From NCBI GenBank assembly GCA_028023455.1, contig JAQFVV010012496.1, positions 1,056,001 to 1,120,000 on the forward strand: a DNA stretch of 64,000 nt, read 5' to 3'. How positions within the stretch are numbered: the stretch's first letter is position 1; each line of letters opens with the position of its first letter. The translations under genes were made by a program, and so were the position numbers. Under the pieces are notes generated by a model. That model saw only the letters and a program-made list of their open reading frames with translations, was not told where the DNA came from and did no database searches. The DNA is from Epiperipatus broadwayi (Eukaryota > Onychophora > Udeonychophora > Euonychophora > Peripatidae). Shown one piece after another: positions 33,736 to 46,199 of this stretch.

Positions 33736-36305
33736 TGAAACAGTAAGATTTGTATTTGAATCTTAAGTTTCACCTTTTTCTGTCGTCTCTCACTAACCGG
33801 TCTATCCCGCCCAAATTTAAACTTTTGATATCGAATTGTGTGTGTAACAATATTAAAAATGTATAAATATATGTAGAATTCAGCATAAACACGCACACAT
33901 TTCGATCTCAAATTAAAGGCAATAAATAGGGATAAAATAATATAATTTAGATTTCTTTTAGTTATATAAAAATGTATAATTTTAATCATTTATTTTGCAT
34001 TATAAAGTTCGTATTTATTGCTTTGTTTAAATTTCGTTTAATAATAATTCTAAAAATATCTGATGTAATATTTAATTAAAAGTTAAAATAATCTTATGTT
34101 CCCTTTTTGTTTTTGAAATTTAAAAGCATCGGTCAGTGATAGATAATAAATTAATTAAAGAAAAATTCCCCAAAATTAATTAGTAAATGTAAAATGTAAA
34201 CAATAGAACGGCAGCTTTCTTTAATTAAAAACCAACTAAATGCATTGATTATCCTCAGGGCAGATTAAGTAGAACCTAAAAATATCTTAACAAAAATGTG
34301 AAAGATCAAGATAAGAAAAGAGGCCATCTTAGACTTGCTGGAGACATTTACTTAAACTTTAGCTTTGCTCTCGATCACTGAGAGTCTCCAAAAATAATAA
34401 AAATAATTTGTTCCTGCCAAGGTATGACCGAGTAAAGCACCTAGATTATTCTCCATCGGGAGATGGCCTATCGGATGCTGAACTTTCATTGCCCATCATA
34501 AATTCACCATGAAGATCTGCTGCCTAAAATGAATGAGAAAGCTGCTGCTGCCATGAAATAAAATGAATATCTAAATACAAGAAAGACTTGCCACTCGTGA
34601 ACTTTTTGCTGCTAAATTAATGGAATCAGAAAACTTCTTATAAAACAGGTACCTGTCTGTGTTCAAACTCTAGAGTACTCTAATAATATGCTATAGATCT
34701 TCTTCATAATACTTATCTAAATTATAAAATGTAAAAACTATCATTTGTATAACTAAAATTGAATAATTAATTTAATGTGTAAATTTCTCTAATAATCTAG
34801 CTTACCTCACTCTATCTTTCATGGGTGCGTATTTCTATAATCAACATGTTTATCTATAGTTATTATTTAATTATTGCATGCTCATAATTGTCTCAATTTT
34901 CAAAGTAAATCTATGATCGCTTGAAACAAAGAATGCGTGTCAAATTTTCATTAATATTTACTTTCCTTAATAACTTCACTTTCATATAAATCGACACGCA
35001 TTCAGTGCATCATTATTGTAATGCAGGGTTTACTACTTTGCAAATGGCTGGCATATTAGTTGTAATAACTCCCAGTTTATATATATTTTATATTTATTAA
35101 ATTTAATGAATAATTCTAGAAAATCCCATTTCTTTGAGAGTCACCAGAGTTCTTGAGTAAATGTTGGTAATGTAGGGCCAAGTCAGAAATCTATTTAAAT
35201 CTCATCATAACCGTTTATACAGTATACATGTGTTACGTTTTAGAGACGCGATGACCCATTCCGCCGTGAAATTTCCGGATTCTTCAGGGTTGAAATGAAC
35301 CCCAGTTGTCCTACACAAGCGGGCATAATGGGTGCTCCCGTAGGACTTGACAATGTCATGCAGCCAGCCGGCAAAACTGCGCCACGGACCGCTTGTCCCT
35401 GGTTATGCTTATGTGACACCTTACTTCATCGAGCCGATGGCAGAGACCAGCCCGACATCCTTATAAACTCATTCGCGGCATTGCAGTTTCAATATACTGC
35501 CATTCCATATCGCCTTTCTAAAGCATACCATGTGTTCCTTTACTTAATTTTATTATTCTAAACATATCACTCCGCCTCTGCATTATCTGCATAATTCACT
35601 CTCAAATAAATGTTTGCCCTTAGTTATAAATAAATATTTTAATTAAATAAATATATGTCTGCCATTACTCTTATAACCCATACTTTAGACTCTTGCATTG
35701 CAAAGGTATAAATTCCCCAAGACATGCATTAGAAATACTTACTCGAGAATTTTAGGTAGCTAGATTACGCCTTCAAATAAATGTATTCCTTTTGTAAACA
35801 TTTCAGTATCGGAAATACCGCTACTGAAATCCTCAATATAAAATAATGTCTAAATAAATAAATGTATTCTTTAAAATATAATCATGTCGCAAATTCCGCT
35901 ACTGAAGCTTTGAATCCCTAAATATTATTAATAAATGTTTTATTAAAATGTATTAATAAATAATTTTAAACTATACGTCTGCAATTACGTTTCATTTTTC
36001 GATACCCATTCTATCTAATATTTCCTCGAGTATGTAAATATGAATGTTTAATTATTATTAGTTTGATTATTGGCTAACTCGAGAATAAAATCATGAGTCT
36101 CTTGCATATCCCTGACCACCGTGCCTAAGGAAATATTTACTAATGTCGCATCAGATGCGTTGTTTCATGGATTGTATTGTGGAACCGATAAACTATGTTC
36201 GAACTCAGTACCCCGGGTGGCTTCGCTACTCGATGGTGCTGCTGTTCTGTATGGTGGTCGAATTCTGCACTATGTTTATGAGTCACACGTTTTCTGACCA
36301 TTACA
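33736..36305 (+). repeat. 5' LTR of element 2
   Basis: It starts TGAAACAGTAAGATT and ends CATTACA. Small frames within it (for example 35295-35561) recur at the same place in the 3' LTR but show no known domain, and are treated as noncoding. Confidence 0.92.
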
Positions 36306-36329
36306 TAGTTAAATTTTTTTTTTAGCATT

Positions 36330-36350
36330 TGGTGCTTTCCAACGTGAGGC
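36330..36350 (+). promoter_or_regulatory. Primer-binding-like site of element 2
   Basis: TGGTGC and AACGTGAGGC are separated by a TTTCC. The site resembles that of element 1 but with 3 extra bases, and lies 24 bp inside the LTR edge instead of abutting it. It is probably degraded. Confidence 0.45.
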
Positions 36351-36978
36351 TTTCGATACAAAAAACCCATATATACCCTGAGCAAAATATAACGCATATA
36401 AATTTCTTTTAGCGTTCGTTACTCGAGTTAGCTAATTATTCTATATATATACGATTTTGTTTTGATAAAAATAATGAAAAAAGGAAATCGAGTGAAATAA
36501 TGTGGGTCGAGTGAATGAAAGGACAGCAGGCATAATAACAAATTTAAGGAAAGCAGGGATGTGTGTGTAAGTTAAGAAGGAACGAAAATACTCGGATCTA
36601 ATGAAATATTTTGCTTTATATATATATATATCAAGAAAAAAAAAAGTAATCAGTCGTTAAATGAGAAAGCAAGTAGCATTGAATTTTTTTTTATTAAAAC
36701 ACCGTTATATATATAGCATAGACAGCAGAAGCTTGTTATATATGTTAATAGTAAATATTTTGTTAAAATACAAATATATATATATCATAGACAGCAGGAG
36801 CTTATTACATGCGTTACCAATAGTTCGCTATAATATATATGTTAAATATGTTAAACGCAGCAATATAGAGAAAGGGCAATGTAGAGTAGGTGAGGGCAGC
36901 GAAAGAGTGTCTTAGGGCCAATATACCGGTGGGGAGTAGTCAAATGCTACTAGTATAAAATAAATAATATTAAGAAAA

Positions 36979-37839
36979 ATGGAAGCAGAAAATGATAGAA
37001 TAGCATCAATGAACTTCAGTCTAAGGTTACTTGAAATATTTAGAGAGAATAAAGAAGGATGGAGGAAAATATGTGAGGAAGTGAGAAGAAGATATGAAAA
37101 ACCAAAAACAAGTCAGGAAGAGGAGGAGATACGAGTTAGGGAGCGTCAGAAAATTGATAGGGATATGTTGGTGTATCTTGAAATGATCAACGAACATTAT
37201 GGAATATCCCCAGTTAGTAAAAAGGAAGAAGAAATTAAAGATATGGAAAAGGAAAGGGAATTAGAAATACTTGACAAACCGATGATAGTAGATGAGCAAA
37301 TAGACCTTATTCCAATAGATGAAGGCCCACAAGAACTGTTGAGTGAAAGCAGTAAAAAGGAGACAAGCATGGATGGGGACAAAAGAATAGGACCAAAAGT
37401 CACGGAAGAAAACATGAAAACGGATAGTGGATACCAAAGCCACTTAACAAAGATGGTCCACGTTAAAATATTTAGAGTGGAAATAAGGGAAAAACCTCAA
37501 ACTTACCTAGAGAGCTCACAGAAGTTCTCAAAATTTCATAAGAAAGGGCCAGATGTGCAGATAGCTATAGCTAGTAACCATCTGCAGGGGTCTGCCAAAA
37601 ACTGGTGCAATATGGGGAAGTGGAAATTTAGAACGATCCAGCGTAGCGTGCCGCTAACCATACAACCATTAATGACAGGCATTCAAATAAAATATATAGG
37701 AGAAATGGTTGAATTTCTTACCGTGGATTTGAACCATTGGGCCAAAGAACCACCCGATAAAAGGCAACGATTAGAAAACCCAAGGCCGCAGTCATCGATG
37801 ACGAGAGATCGGTATTATTCACCTGACCCGGGGTTGTAA
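36979..37839 (+). CDS. Gag-like protein of LTR element 2
   Basis: 286 residues, starting at ATG 36979 (AAAATGG context). The first ~150 residues are highly charged with likely coiled-coil stretches (VRRRYEKPKTSQEEEEIRVR, KKEEEIKDMEKERELE). Residues about 185-210 contain FHKKGPDVQIAIASNHLQGS followed by AKNWCN. This resembles the capsid core of retrotransposon Gag, where a run of helices ends in an L.G.A..W motif. No CCHC zinc knuckle is visible. The protein ends in PDPGL. It would form the capsid of the element particle, with the polymerase supplied by a relative. Assignment to Gag rests on that motif and on position between LTRs. The family is not identified. Confidence 0.6.
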   Translation: MEAENDRIASMNFSLRLLEIFRENKEGWRKICEEVRRRYEKPKTSQEEEEIRVRERQKIDRDMLVYLEMINEHYGISPVSKKEEEIKDMEKERELEILDKPMIVDEQIDLIPIDEGPQELLSESSKKETSMDGDKRIGPKVTEENMKTDSGYQSHLTKMVHVKIFRVEIREKPQTYLESSQKFSKFHKKGPDVQIAIASNHLQGSAKNWCNMGKWKFRTIQRSVPLTIQPLMTGIQIKYIGEMVEFLTVDLNHWAKEPPDKRQRLENPRPQSSMTRDRYYSPDPGL

Positions 37840-38309
37840 AAATATTAGACTCTTAGGACGGATTAAGCATATATGAAAATAGTAAAATGAACTTGATATA
37901 ATGAACTTGGTTGAATGGATTGTACTTTAGTCAAATAGGGTTTTAGATAGAAATCTTATTATTATATATATTATTGTTTTAATTACTATTACTCTTAAAA
38001 AATTTTTTATATGTTATACTAATCCTATTCTAAGAATTTTTTTTATATATATACATTCAGTTTAACTAATTATTATGATTTTAACCAAACACGGCCAAAT
38101 TAGGCCATCTTAATTAAACTATAAATTCTAGATCCGGGTATATAAATTGTTCGTGGCTTCATGTAATCTCTGCTTTCTCTATTTCAATATCTGTAAAAAC
38201 AATAATAATTTTTTTTTCTTTTCGTCTTTCAATTATGTAATGTAAATTTTTTTTTCTCTTTCTTGCCTCCTTTGTTCTTCCTTAATTGTTCACGGGAAGT
38301 ACGGGGAAA
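37840..38309 (+). other. 3' interior of element 2 with polypurine tract
   Basis: No coding remains. The last bases before the LTR, GGGGAAA at 38303-38309, can serve as polypurine tract for plus-strand priming. Confidence 0.6.
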
Positions 38310-40880
38310 TGAAACAGTAAGATTCATATTCGAATCTTAAGTTTCACCTTTTTCTGTCGTCTCTCACTGACCGGTCTATCCTGCCCAAATTTAAACTTTT
38401 GATATCGAATTGTGTGTGTAACAATATTAAAAATGTATAAATATATGTAGAATTCAGCATAAACACGCACACATTTCGATCTCAAATTAAAGGCAATAAA
38501 TAGGGATAAAATAATATAATTTAGATTTCTTTTAGTTATATAAAAATTTATAATTTTAATCATTTATTTTGCATTATAAAGTTCGTATTTATTGCTTTGT
38601 TTAAATTTCATTTAATAATAATTCTAAAAATATCTGATGTAATATTTAATTAAAAGTTAAAATAATCTTATGTTCCCTTTTTGTTTTTGAAATTTAAAAG
38701 CATCGGTCAGTGATAGATAATAAATTAATTAAAGAAAAATTCCCCAAAATTAATTAGTAAATGTAAAATGTAAACAATAGAACGGCAGCTTTCTTTAATT
38801 AAAAACCAACTAAATGCATTGATTATCCTCAGGGCAGATTAAGTAGAACCTAAAAATATCTTAACAAAAATGTGAAAGATCAAGATAAGAAAAGAGGCCA
38901 TCTTAGACTTGCTGGAGACATTCACTTAAACTTTAGCTTTGCTCTCGATCACTGAGAATCTCCAAAAATAATAAAAATAATTTGTTCCTGCCAAGGTATG
39001 ACCGAGTAAAGCACCTAGATTATTCTCCATTGGGAGATGGCCTATCGGATGCTGAACTTTCATTGCCCGTCATAAATTCACCATGAAGATCTGCTGCCTA
39101 AAATGAATGAGAAAGCTGCTGCTGCGTGAAATTAAATGAATATCTAAATACAAGAAAGACTTGCCACTCGTGAACTTTTTGCTGCTAAATTAATGGAATC
39201 AGAAAACTTCTTATAAAACAGGTACCTGTCTGTGTTCAAACTCTAGAGTACTCTAATAATATGCTATAGCTCTTCTTCATAATACTTATCTAAATTATAA
39301 AATGTAAAAACTATCATTTGTATAACTAAAATTGAATAATTAATTTAATGTGTAAATTTCTCTAATAATCTAGCTTACCTCACTCTATCTTTCATGGGTG
39401 CGTATTTCTATAATCAACATGTTTATCTATAGTTATTATTTAATTATTGCATGCTCATAATTGTCTCAATTTTCAAAGTAAATCTATGATCGCTTGAAAC
39501 AAAGAATGCGTGTCAAATTTTCATTAATATTTACTTTCCTTAATAACTTCACTTTCATATAAATCGACACGCATTCAGTGCATCATTTATTGTAATGCAG
39601 GGTCTACTACTTCGCAAATGGCTGGCATATTAGTTGTAATAACTCCCAGTTTATATATATTTTGTATTTATTAAATTTAATGAATAATTCTAGAAAATCC
39701 CATTTCTTTGAGAGTCGCCAGAGTTCTTGAGTAAATGTTGGTAATGTAGGGCCAAGTCAGAAATCTATTTAAATCTCATCATAACCGTTTATACAGTATA
39801 CATGTGTTACGTTTTAGAGACGCGATGACCCATTCTGCCGTGAAATTTCCGGATTCTTCAGGGTTGAAATGAACCCCAGTCATCCTACACAAGCAGGCAT
39901 AATGGGTGCTCCTGTAGGACTTGACATTGTCATGCAGCCAGCCGGCAAAACTGCACCACGGACCGCTTGTCCCTGGTTATGCTTATGTGACACCTTACTT
40001 TGTCGGGCCGATGGCAGAGACCAGCCCGACATCCTTATAAACTCATTCGCGGCATTGCAGTTTCAATATACTGTCATTCCATATCGCCTTTCTAAAGCGT
40101 ACCACGTGTTCCTTTACTTAATTTTATTATTCTAAACATATCACTCCGCCTCTGCATTATCTGCATAATTCACTCTCAAATAAATGTTTGCTTTTAGTTA
40201 TAAATAAATATTTTAATTAAATAAATATATGTCTGCCATTACTCTTATAACCCATACTTTAGACTCTTGCATTGCAAAGGTATAAATTCCTCAAGACATG
40301 CATTAGAAATACTTACTCGAGAATTTTAGGTAGCTAGATTACGCCTTCAAATAAATGTATTCCTTTTGTAAACATTTCAGTATCGGAAATACCGCTACTG
40401 AAATCCTCAATATAAAATAATGTTTAAATAAATAAATGTATTCTTTAAAATATAATCATGTCGCAAATTCCACCACTGAAGCTTTGAATCCCTAAATATT
40501 ATTAATAAATGTTTTATTAAAATGTATTAATAAATAATTTTAAACTATACGTCTGCAATTACGTTTCATTTATTCGATACCCATTCTATCTAATATTTCC
40601 TCGATTATGTAAATATGAATGTTTAATTAATATTAGTTTGATTATTGGCTAACTCGAGAATAAAATCATGAGTCTCTTGCATATCCCTGACCACCGTGCC
40701 TAAGGAAATATTTACTAATGTCGCATCAGATGTGTTGTTTCATGGATTGTATTGTGGAACCGATAAACTATGTTCGAACTCAGTACCCCGGGTGGCTTCG
40801 CTACTCGATGGTGCTGCTGTTCTGTATGGTGGTCGAATTCTGCACTATGTTTACGAGTCACATGTTTTCTGACCGTTACA
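38310..40880 (+). repeat. 3' LTR of element 2
   Basis: Direct copy of 33736-36305, starting TGAAACAG and ending GACCGTTACA. It is followed at once by GCAACACATTTGACATATGG, the rest of the host SINE. Confidence 0.92.
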
Positions 40881-40912
40881 GCAACACATTTGACATATGG
40901 AAAAAAAATGCA
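40881..40912 (+). mobile_element. tRNA-Gly-derived SINE, 3' part
   Basis: GCAACACATTTGACATATGG plus an A tail continues the SINE broken at 33735. The tail matches the SINE at 10558-10667. Confidence 0.7.
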
Positions 40913-40949
40913 TTACTAATTTTTATACTGATCATCATATCTTATACTA

Positions 40950-41590
40950 GCACATAATTGCTTATAAACAAGGCAAAACTCTCCATAGAGTAGTGCCGCC
41001 CTGTGCCAACCCGAGTAATCAATAGATGCCAGAAGGCTTGTGCATAAAATCCCTATCTAATGCCTACTCATCCAATATCCCCAGACTAGTTTCAGGCTTG
41101 TGGTGTTTGTCAGTGAGGAGCTTTGGTTCTGAGAGCACTGCACCTAGATCTTAGGATCTAATGCAAGTAAGAGATGGTGATCATGTGATGCTTAATGGTT
41201 TAATACCAATCCTGCCTAATAAGATAGTGGTGGCTATGGTTGTTAACTAGCCAAAAATGCCAAAATGTATGGGTGCTGAACTGAGTTCAGACCCATATGA
41301 CTATATAAGCTATTGAGCTTAGATTGAAAATATTTTCGTGTTTTTAATTTCATTCTCATAGTTTTATAATTAAGTAGTGCTGGAGGGTTGCATTAGATTT
41401 TAAGATCTAGGTGCAGTGCTCTCAGATCCAAAGCTCCTCACTGACGAAGGTCACAAGCCAGAAACTAGTCTGGGAATATTGAATGAGTAGGCATTAGATA
41501 GGGATTTTATGCACAAACCTTCTGACATCCATTGATTACTCTGGTTGTCACAGGGTGGCACTGCTGTATGGAGAGTTTTGCCTTGTTTAT
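40950..41590. repeat. Family A repeat, near full-length, closed by an antisense arm
   Basis: The antisense arm (about 40970-41165) is followed by a nearly complete sense unit (about 41165-41590). The sense body includes GATCATGTGATGCTTAATGG, GCTGAACTGAGTTCAGACCC and GAGGGTTGCATTAGATTTTA before the hammerhead, then the outer end GGAGAGTTTTGCCTTGTTTA. Layout matches 61020-61665. Antisense hammerhead complement at 41070-41127. Confidence 0.85.
41426..41484 (+). ncRNA. Family A type I hammerhead ribozyme, intact core
   Basis: Stem I AUCCAA (41426-41431) pairs with UUGAAU (41479-41484), with one mismatch. UCCUCA (41435-41440) pairs with UGGGAA with one mismatch. CUGACGA is 41441-41447 (position 7 C, tolerated). 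Stem II is 41449-41451 with 41457-41459, including a U.G. GAAA is 41461-41464, stem III ACUAGU, cleavage base C41470. Confidence 0.65.
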
Positions 41591-41599
41591 TTTCATACT

Positions 41600-43140
41600 A
41601 TTTGTTATTTTAATATTTATAGTTTTAATTATACAATAATTAACTTCTCAGCAGTAAAATAAATAAAGTATGCATATAAAAGATATATATATTGTGACCT
41701 TTGGTTTATTTCATCTATAAACCAATTGTAAGAAAATGAAACTAATTATAGGCAAGAAAAATTTTTTTTAATGTAAGAAAAGTTAAAAAGTTTTATTGCA
41801 GAAATCAATAACTAGATAACTAAAAAAGTAACATATGTAGAGACAATTTGTGTTTGTATAGAATATAGCTAGCATTATTTAATGCAGGGGGGATGATTGA
41901 TTTTTTTGTATGCTGCTATAATAATTTACCAATATAATAATTGAGAAATAAATATTTATATGGCTAAGATAAAGTCTTTATGAATTTTAATATTTATTTA
42001 CTAAAATTTGATGAGAATTAAGATTGAAATGATTATCAGTAGCTTTTATTTAACAGTCTTTTGGGAGAATAGGCCTAAAGTTATAGGAAATTATAATGGA
42101 TATTTATGTTTATGATTATCAGAAGTTATAATTGATTTTATGCTGGTAATTATCAGAAAATTATAATGGATATTTTGTGTTCATGTAGTCTGAATAAGCA
42201 GTTTTCTATTGAATGGTCTGCATGGGTATGTGTGTGTAATACAGATATATGGATTTGATTTTTTTTCTTTCCTTTATAGAACTTGATATAATTTTCTATA
42301 TTATTTCCTGATAAGTGTGAAAAAGGGGAAAATAAATGAATCTGTTCTAATTTATTATTTCTAACTCAAAAATATAAATCTAAATAAGAAATTATTTAAG
42401 TCAAAAGAAATGTAACATTTGCTTTTCCAAAAAGTGTTAGTAAGCTTATCTTTTGATTAGATTTTTTTTGATTGCTTTTCCATAAATTAATCGATAATGT
42501 ATTAACTCAAAGATGTGGTTTAAGATAATAAAAAGTTGTCAAAACTAACAAGTAATTTATTCAATTGTTCATTCTGAGAGGGAATTTTGAATAAAATTTG
42601 AAGAGGAACCACCTGTGGAGATAAGGATTGACAGATGATTTTTCCCCTCTCTTCGTCTTTCTTATGAATATAAGAGGGGGCTGGAGAAAGTGAATCAGTG
42701 GAACTTTTGCTAATTGAGAAGAAGGGGCTGATTAAAATTAATATATCTCTGAAGGTTTTCTCCGAATTTTTTTTTTAAATTTTCTTTCTCAGAGTTTAAT
42801 AATGTATTTAAGTATTACAGTATACCAAAATATGAATTTTTAATTTGTATCTAAGTGGTGCATGTTTGTTCTTCCTGAAGTTAATCATGAAGAAATCAAC
42901 TTTTAATAAGACATTTTATACTGAATGCCACAATATGTCCATTTGGCTTATTGAGAGTTCATTTAAGGAGAGAACTGTCAAACTATTGTATCACATTGAA
43001 AGACCAATTCATATAATAATAATTATTTGGCTGGTTAAAATTCATTTGAAGAAACTGCAGAAAACTTCTGTATAATGTTTAAAAAGTTAATTTGTGTTTA
43101 GTAATCAGAAACTGCTTGTTGTCTATAATTTGAGCTTTAA
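41600..43140. other. Intron sequence, nothing recognised
   Basis: About 1.5 kb with a small duplication (ATTATCAGAAGTTATAATTG and relatives, 42110-42170) but no gene or transposon signature. Confidence 0.4.
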
Positions 43141-43142
43141 AA

Positions 43143-43657
43143 ATGGAAAAGAAGAAAAAAAAGAAACAAATGAATTCAAATCCAGGAAGAAACTCATCAA
43201 AGTGGAAGGTAATCAACAGAACTCTTTTAAAATTTATTAATTATCCTGTAGCTACATTTTGATTTAAAATAACTATCTACATATTATACATTTGATTTAA
43301 AATAACTGTCTACATTTTTATACATTTTGATTTAAAATAACTGTCTACATGTTTGTATATACATTTGAGTAAAAATAACTATCTGGGCTACGTGTCTGTA
43401 TAAATATATCCAAATAAAGTGAACTGAATACAATCAAAGGAAAAGACATTGGAAAGAGACTATCATAATGTTTGGTATTTATCCTTTATTTTATTTCATT
43501 TATATAATATGTCATTTGTTTGTTTGTTTTTCATTTTGTTTATATATATGTCGCATGTTTAACCACTAGATTATATTAAATTAATTTTTTTTATTTATGT
43601 TCTTTAAAATGTTTAAAGGAAGGAAAGAAAGATGATTTTGATCCCATTGAAGTATAA
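43143..43657 (+). other. Candidate two-exon micro-ORF inside the rapsyn intron
   Basis: ATG at 43143 opens 22 codons (MEKKKKKKQMNSNPGRNSSK, then WK) ending at AAG/GTAATC (43208/43209). A T-rich acceptor AAAG at 43618 opens EGKKDDFDPIEV and a stop at 43655-43657, in the same phase. The joined 34-residue peptide has a basic head and an acidic tail. Nothing like it is recognised. Three 45-60 bp repeats of GATTTAAAATAACTNTCTAC lie in the intervening sequence. It could be chance. Confidence 0.2.
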
Positions 43658-43659
43658 AT

Positions 43660-45100
43660 GCTTACGTAAATTTAAATTAAAAAAAAAATAATAAAAAAAA
43701 AAGAAAAGAGAGAAATGATATAAAATATTTTTATTTATTCATCACAGAATTTTAATTTGTGCTTAATATTAGATATGAAGAGTGATATGGATGGTCATAT
43801 GAAAAACCATAATTATGCTGTAAGTGTTGATGAGCTGTTATTAATAAAAATATTGGGTGTATGTTGTTGGCTTGACTATTTAAAATTGAAATAATTCATA
43901 TATGTTTTGATTCAGGATCTGGTTAGTCTTCCTCATTTATCTGAACTGCAATTGATGTAGGTTTGGGCATATATAAAGCAATAAATGCTTGTTGTTCCTG
44001 GGGTAGAGTTATCTTGCCACCTCATAGATGGGAAATGGCTGTCTCATGATTTATTTACCATGGCAGTAGGAGATGACCGAGTTTCACTCCAAGTATTTTG
44101 TTAAGATAGGGAATTATTGATAAAGTTATTAGTAGTTCAAATTGTAGAAAATGTTTTGCATGCCAATATAGAGAGTAAGTGTATAGGCAGGGGCTCTTCA
44201 CATGATTCTAGATCTTAAGAAAAGATCTCTCTCTGGCTCAAGCAAACAGTTGAGGTTAGGAGTTGTTGTTTTGTTTTTTTTATTTCCCTTACCAAGACGC
44301 TGCTGTGTGTGCGTTATAAAATACTGCATAGTGTGGAATATGAAGAGTTGTTTTTCTTATGTGGGACAGAATAAAAGTTGCCCTGATAGGATAAGAACTC
44401 AATCAGATGAATATGTGTTGATGGGGAATGACAAAGATTTTAATTAATAAACTAACCGATCTGTGTTGATTTTTGTGAATGATGGTAAATTGAGGGTCGT
44501 CAAGCTGGATCGACATACTGACCTATCAAGATATATATGGTCAAAACTGTAAAGATCTGACAGGCATGAATGTAAAAGTGTAGGTTTTTGAATTTAAATC
44601 CATCTGCAAGGTCAGTAAAAGATTTTTTTTCATGACATATCCTTCTTCATAAGAAATGTAAAAGTTATTGCTTGTTGAAATGATTTAGAAATTGATGATT
44701 ATTTATCATTGCTGATTAAAATAATTGAAACAAATAAATTATTTTGGAATAGTCCAATGGATAATGTTTACCATAAAAAGGGGGGAGTAGGAATTTATAG
44801 GTTTTCTTAAAGTTCTCTTTCAAGATAATTTTATTTGACCTATAAGTGATTACAAAAAAAAAAAATAAAAAAAATAAAAAAAATAACAAGAAATATCTAG
44901 ACGAGGTTACAGGGTGGTATATACAAAGAAATGATTCAAAAGTCAGTAGAATATAACCTGTGGATGCGAGGTGAATATTAATCATCTAGTCTATAACGAA
45001 ATACCTTTGTTAGTAAACCCTGTTTTCGCAAGTTATGGTTGGAGGGTTTTATTAAATTATAATAAGATATTAAGTCATAATAAATATTTTCATATAAATT
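43660..45100. other. Intron sequence, nothing recognised
   Basis: The region has moderate GC patches near 43910-44180 and 44470-44620 that could be decayed LINE sequence, but no motif could be read in any frame. Confidence 0.35.
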
Positions 45101-45102
45101 AT

Positions 45103-46161
45103 TTAGGGGTTGGTTGGAGAGGTGCTGTTTAGACCAGTTGTGAATTCCCATGTTAATATGGCCAGGTATGGATCGGCCTCTCTCTTGTCTGTTTCTTGGA
45201 TATTTTTAATTATGCTGAGAAAGCAGTTATTGATTTCGTTAAGCGGTAATTTTTGAAAAATCACCTTGCATCTGGTCAACCAGATGGCAAAGTTTATGTA
45301 GGTGGCGAGCCTGATTTCAGCGAAAATGCCTCTATTTAAAACCCCTTCAAGAGATGTTAGATCTGGACCATTATTATCAATGTGTTTCTGGAAGTTTTGT
45401 CTTAGTCCCTGCCAGACTGGACAAAGGTGAAGGATATGGTCCATATCTTCTGGGCTGGAAAGACAGAGACAACATATGGGATCTATGCGGAAGCCTCTTC
45501 TATTAAGAAATATAGCAGTGGAGAGGCTACCAAGGTTAATTTTGAGAAGAAAGTCTGTGTGTTTAGGTGCTAGTTTCAATCTACGGGCTAGTTTGTGCAG
45601 TTTGTTTATGTTGATGGGGAGGTAAGTGTGTGCCTTCTGGGTATTTGAGTTGGATAGGTTGAAGGCTTCCCAATAGGTTATTTTTGAATTGAACATGGAG
45701 CCGATCTGTACTATGTGCGTAAAAATGTATGATATCTGCATTTGTAGCCAGATGGGAGTGAACCTCTGAGGGGGCGGTCTATCCGTGGGAAGCACTTGCT
45801 CTTTGGGAAGCAGACATTGGAAGGTGCTGCAATCAGAATAAAGTTTATGGATCATATTGTAAGTTCTCTGAATTGCGAATACCTTTATTGAATGCAGTCC
45901 CAGTCCATTCATGTCTCTTGGCTTTTGAAGGGTGCGCAGACTGATAAATGATTTGCGCCCACCTCTACAGAGTCACAGACAATGGGATTCTACTTTTTTA
46001 ATGAAAGCTTCTGTTGGTTTAAAACCCGCAAGATAATATATAATCTTGGGGAGTACGAGGGAGTTTAAGAGTGAAACCTTTCCAAATGTAGATATATATA
46101 TTTTTGAGAGGCATGTTATGATGATGTCTATTTTGTTTAGTAGTCTTCGTTGTGTTTCCAT
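45103..46161 (-). pseudogene. L1/Tx1-like LINE, 3' end of ORF2
   Basis: On the - strand, GKVSLLNSLVLPKIIYYLAG (46161-45973 frame) is the thumb-like segment after the reverse transcriptase in L1/Tx1-type elements. A frameshift and stop near 45970 separate it from CRGGRKSFISLRTLQKPRD and MNGLGLHSIK, the usual next block. The rest (to 45103) ends with a C-terminal zinc-knuckle-like CCLCLSSPEDMDHILHLC. The element is truncated 5' at about 46190. Codon use and GC are higher than in the surrounding intron. Assignment to L1/Tx1 instead of Jockey is by resemblance. Confidence 0.75.
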
Positions 46162-46199
46162 CCTGACTCCGTGTGTGTAAGCATTTTTTATTTTTTTTT

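Larger units (their letters stand above)
33736..40880 (+). mobile_element. LTR retrotransposon with gag-like ORF only (element 2)
   Basis: Two LTRs of 2570 and 2571 bp (33736-36305 and 38310-40880) begin TG and end CA. They flank a 2.0-kb interior. GCAA occurs on both sides (33732-33735 and 40881-40884), a 4-bp target duplication. The interior has a displaced primer-site-like sequence, one gag-like ORF (36979-37839) and a purine tract before the 3' LTR. No protease, reverse transcriptase or integrase is present, so it is a non-autonomous, gag-only element. The LTRs differ only at scattered sites, so insertion was fairly recent. Confidence 0.92.

Noticed and set aside
33672-33738. Functional tRNA-Gly(UCC) gene
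   Set aside because: The variable loop is short, the 3' end is replaced by an LTR insertion, and the sequence continues as a SINE after the insertion.
35295-35561. 88-residue ORF conserved in both LTRs of element 2
   Set aside because: Conservation is explained by LTR identity. No domain is visible and the frame lies in noncoding LTR sequence.
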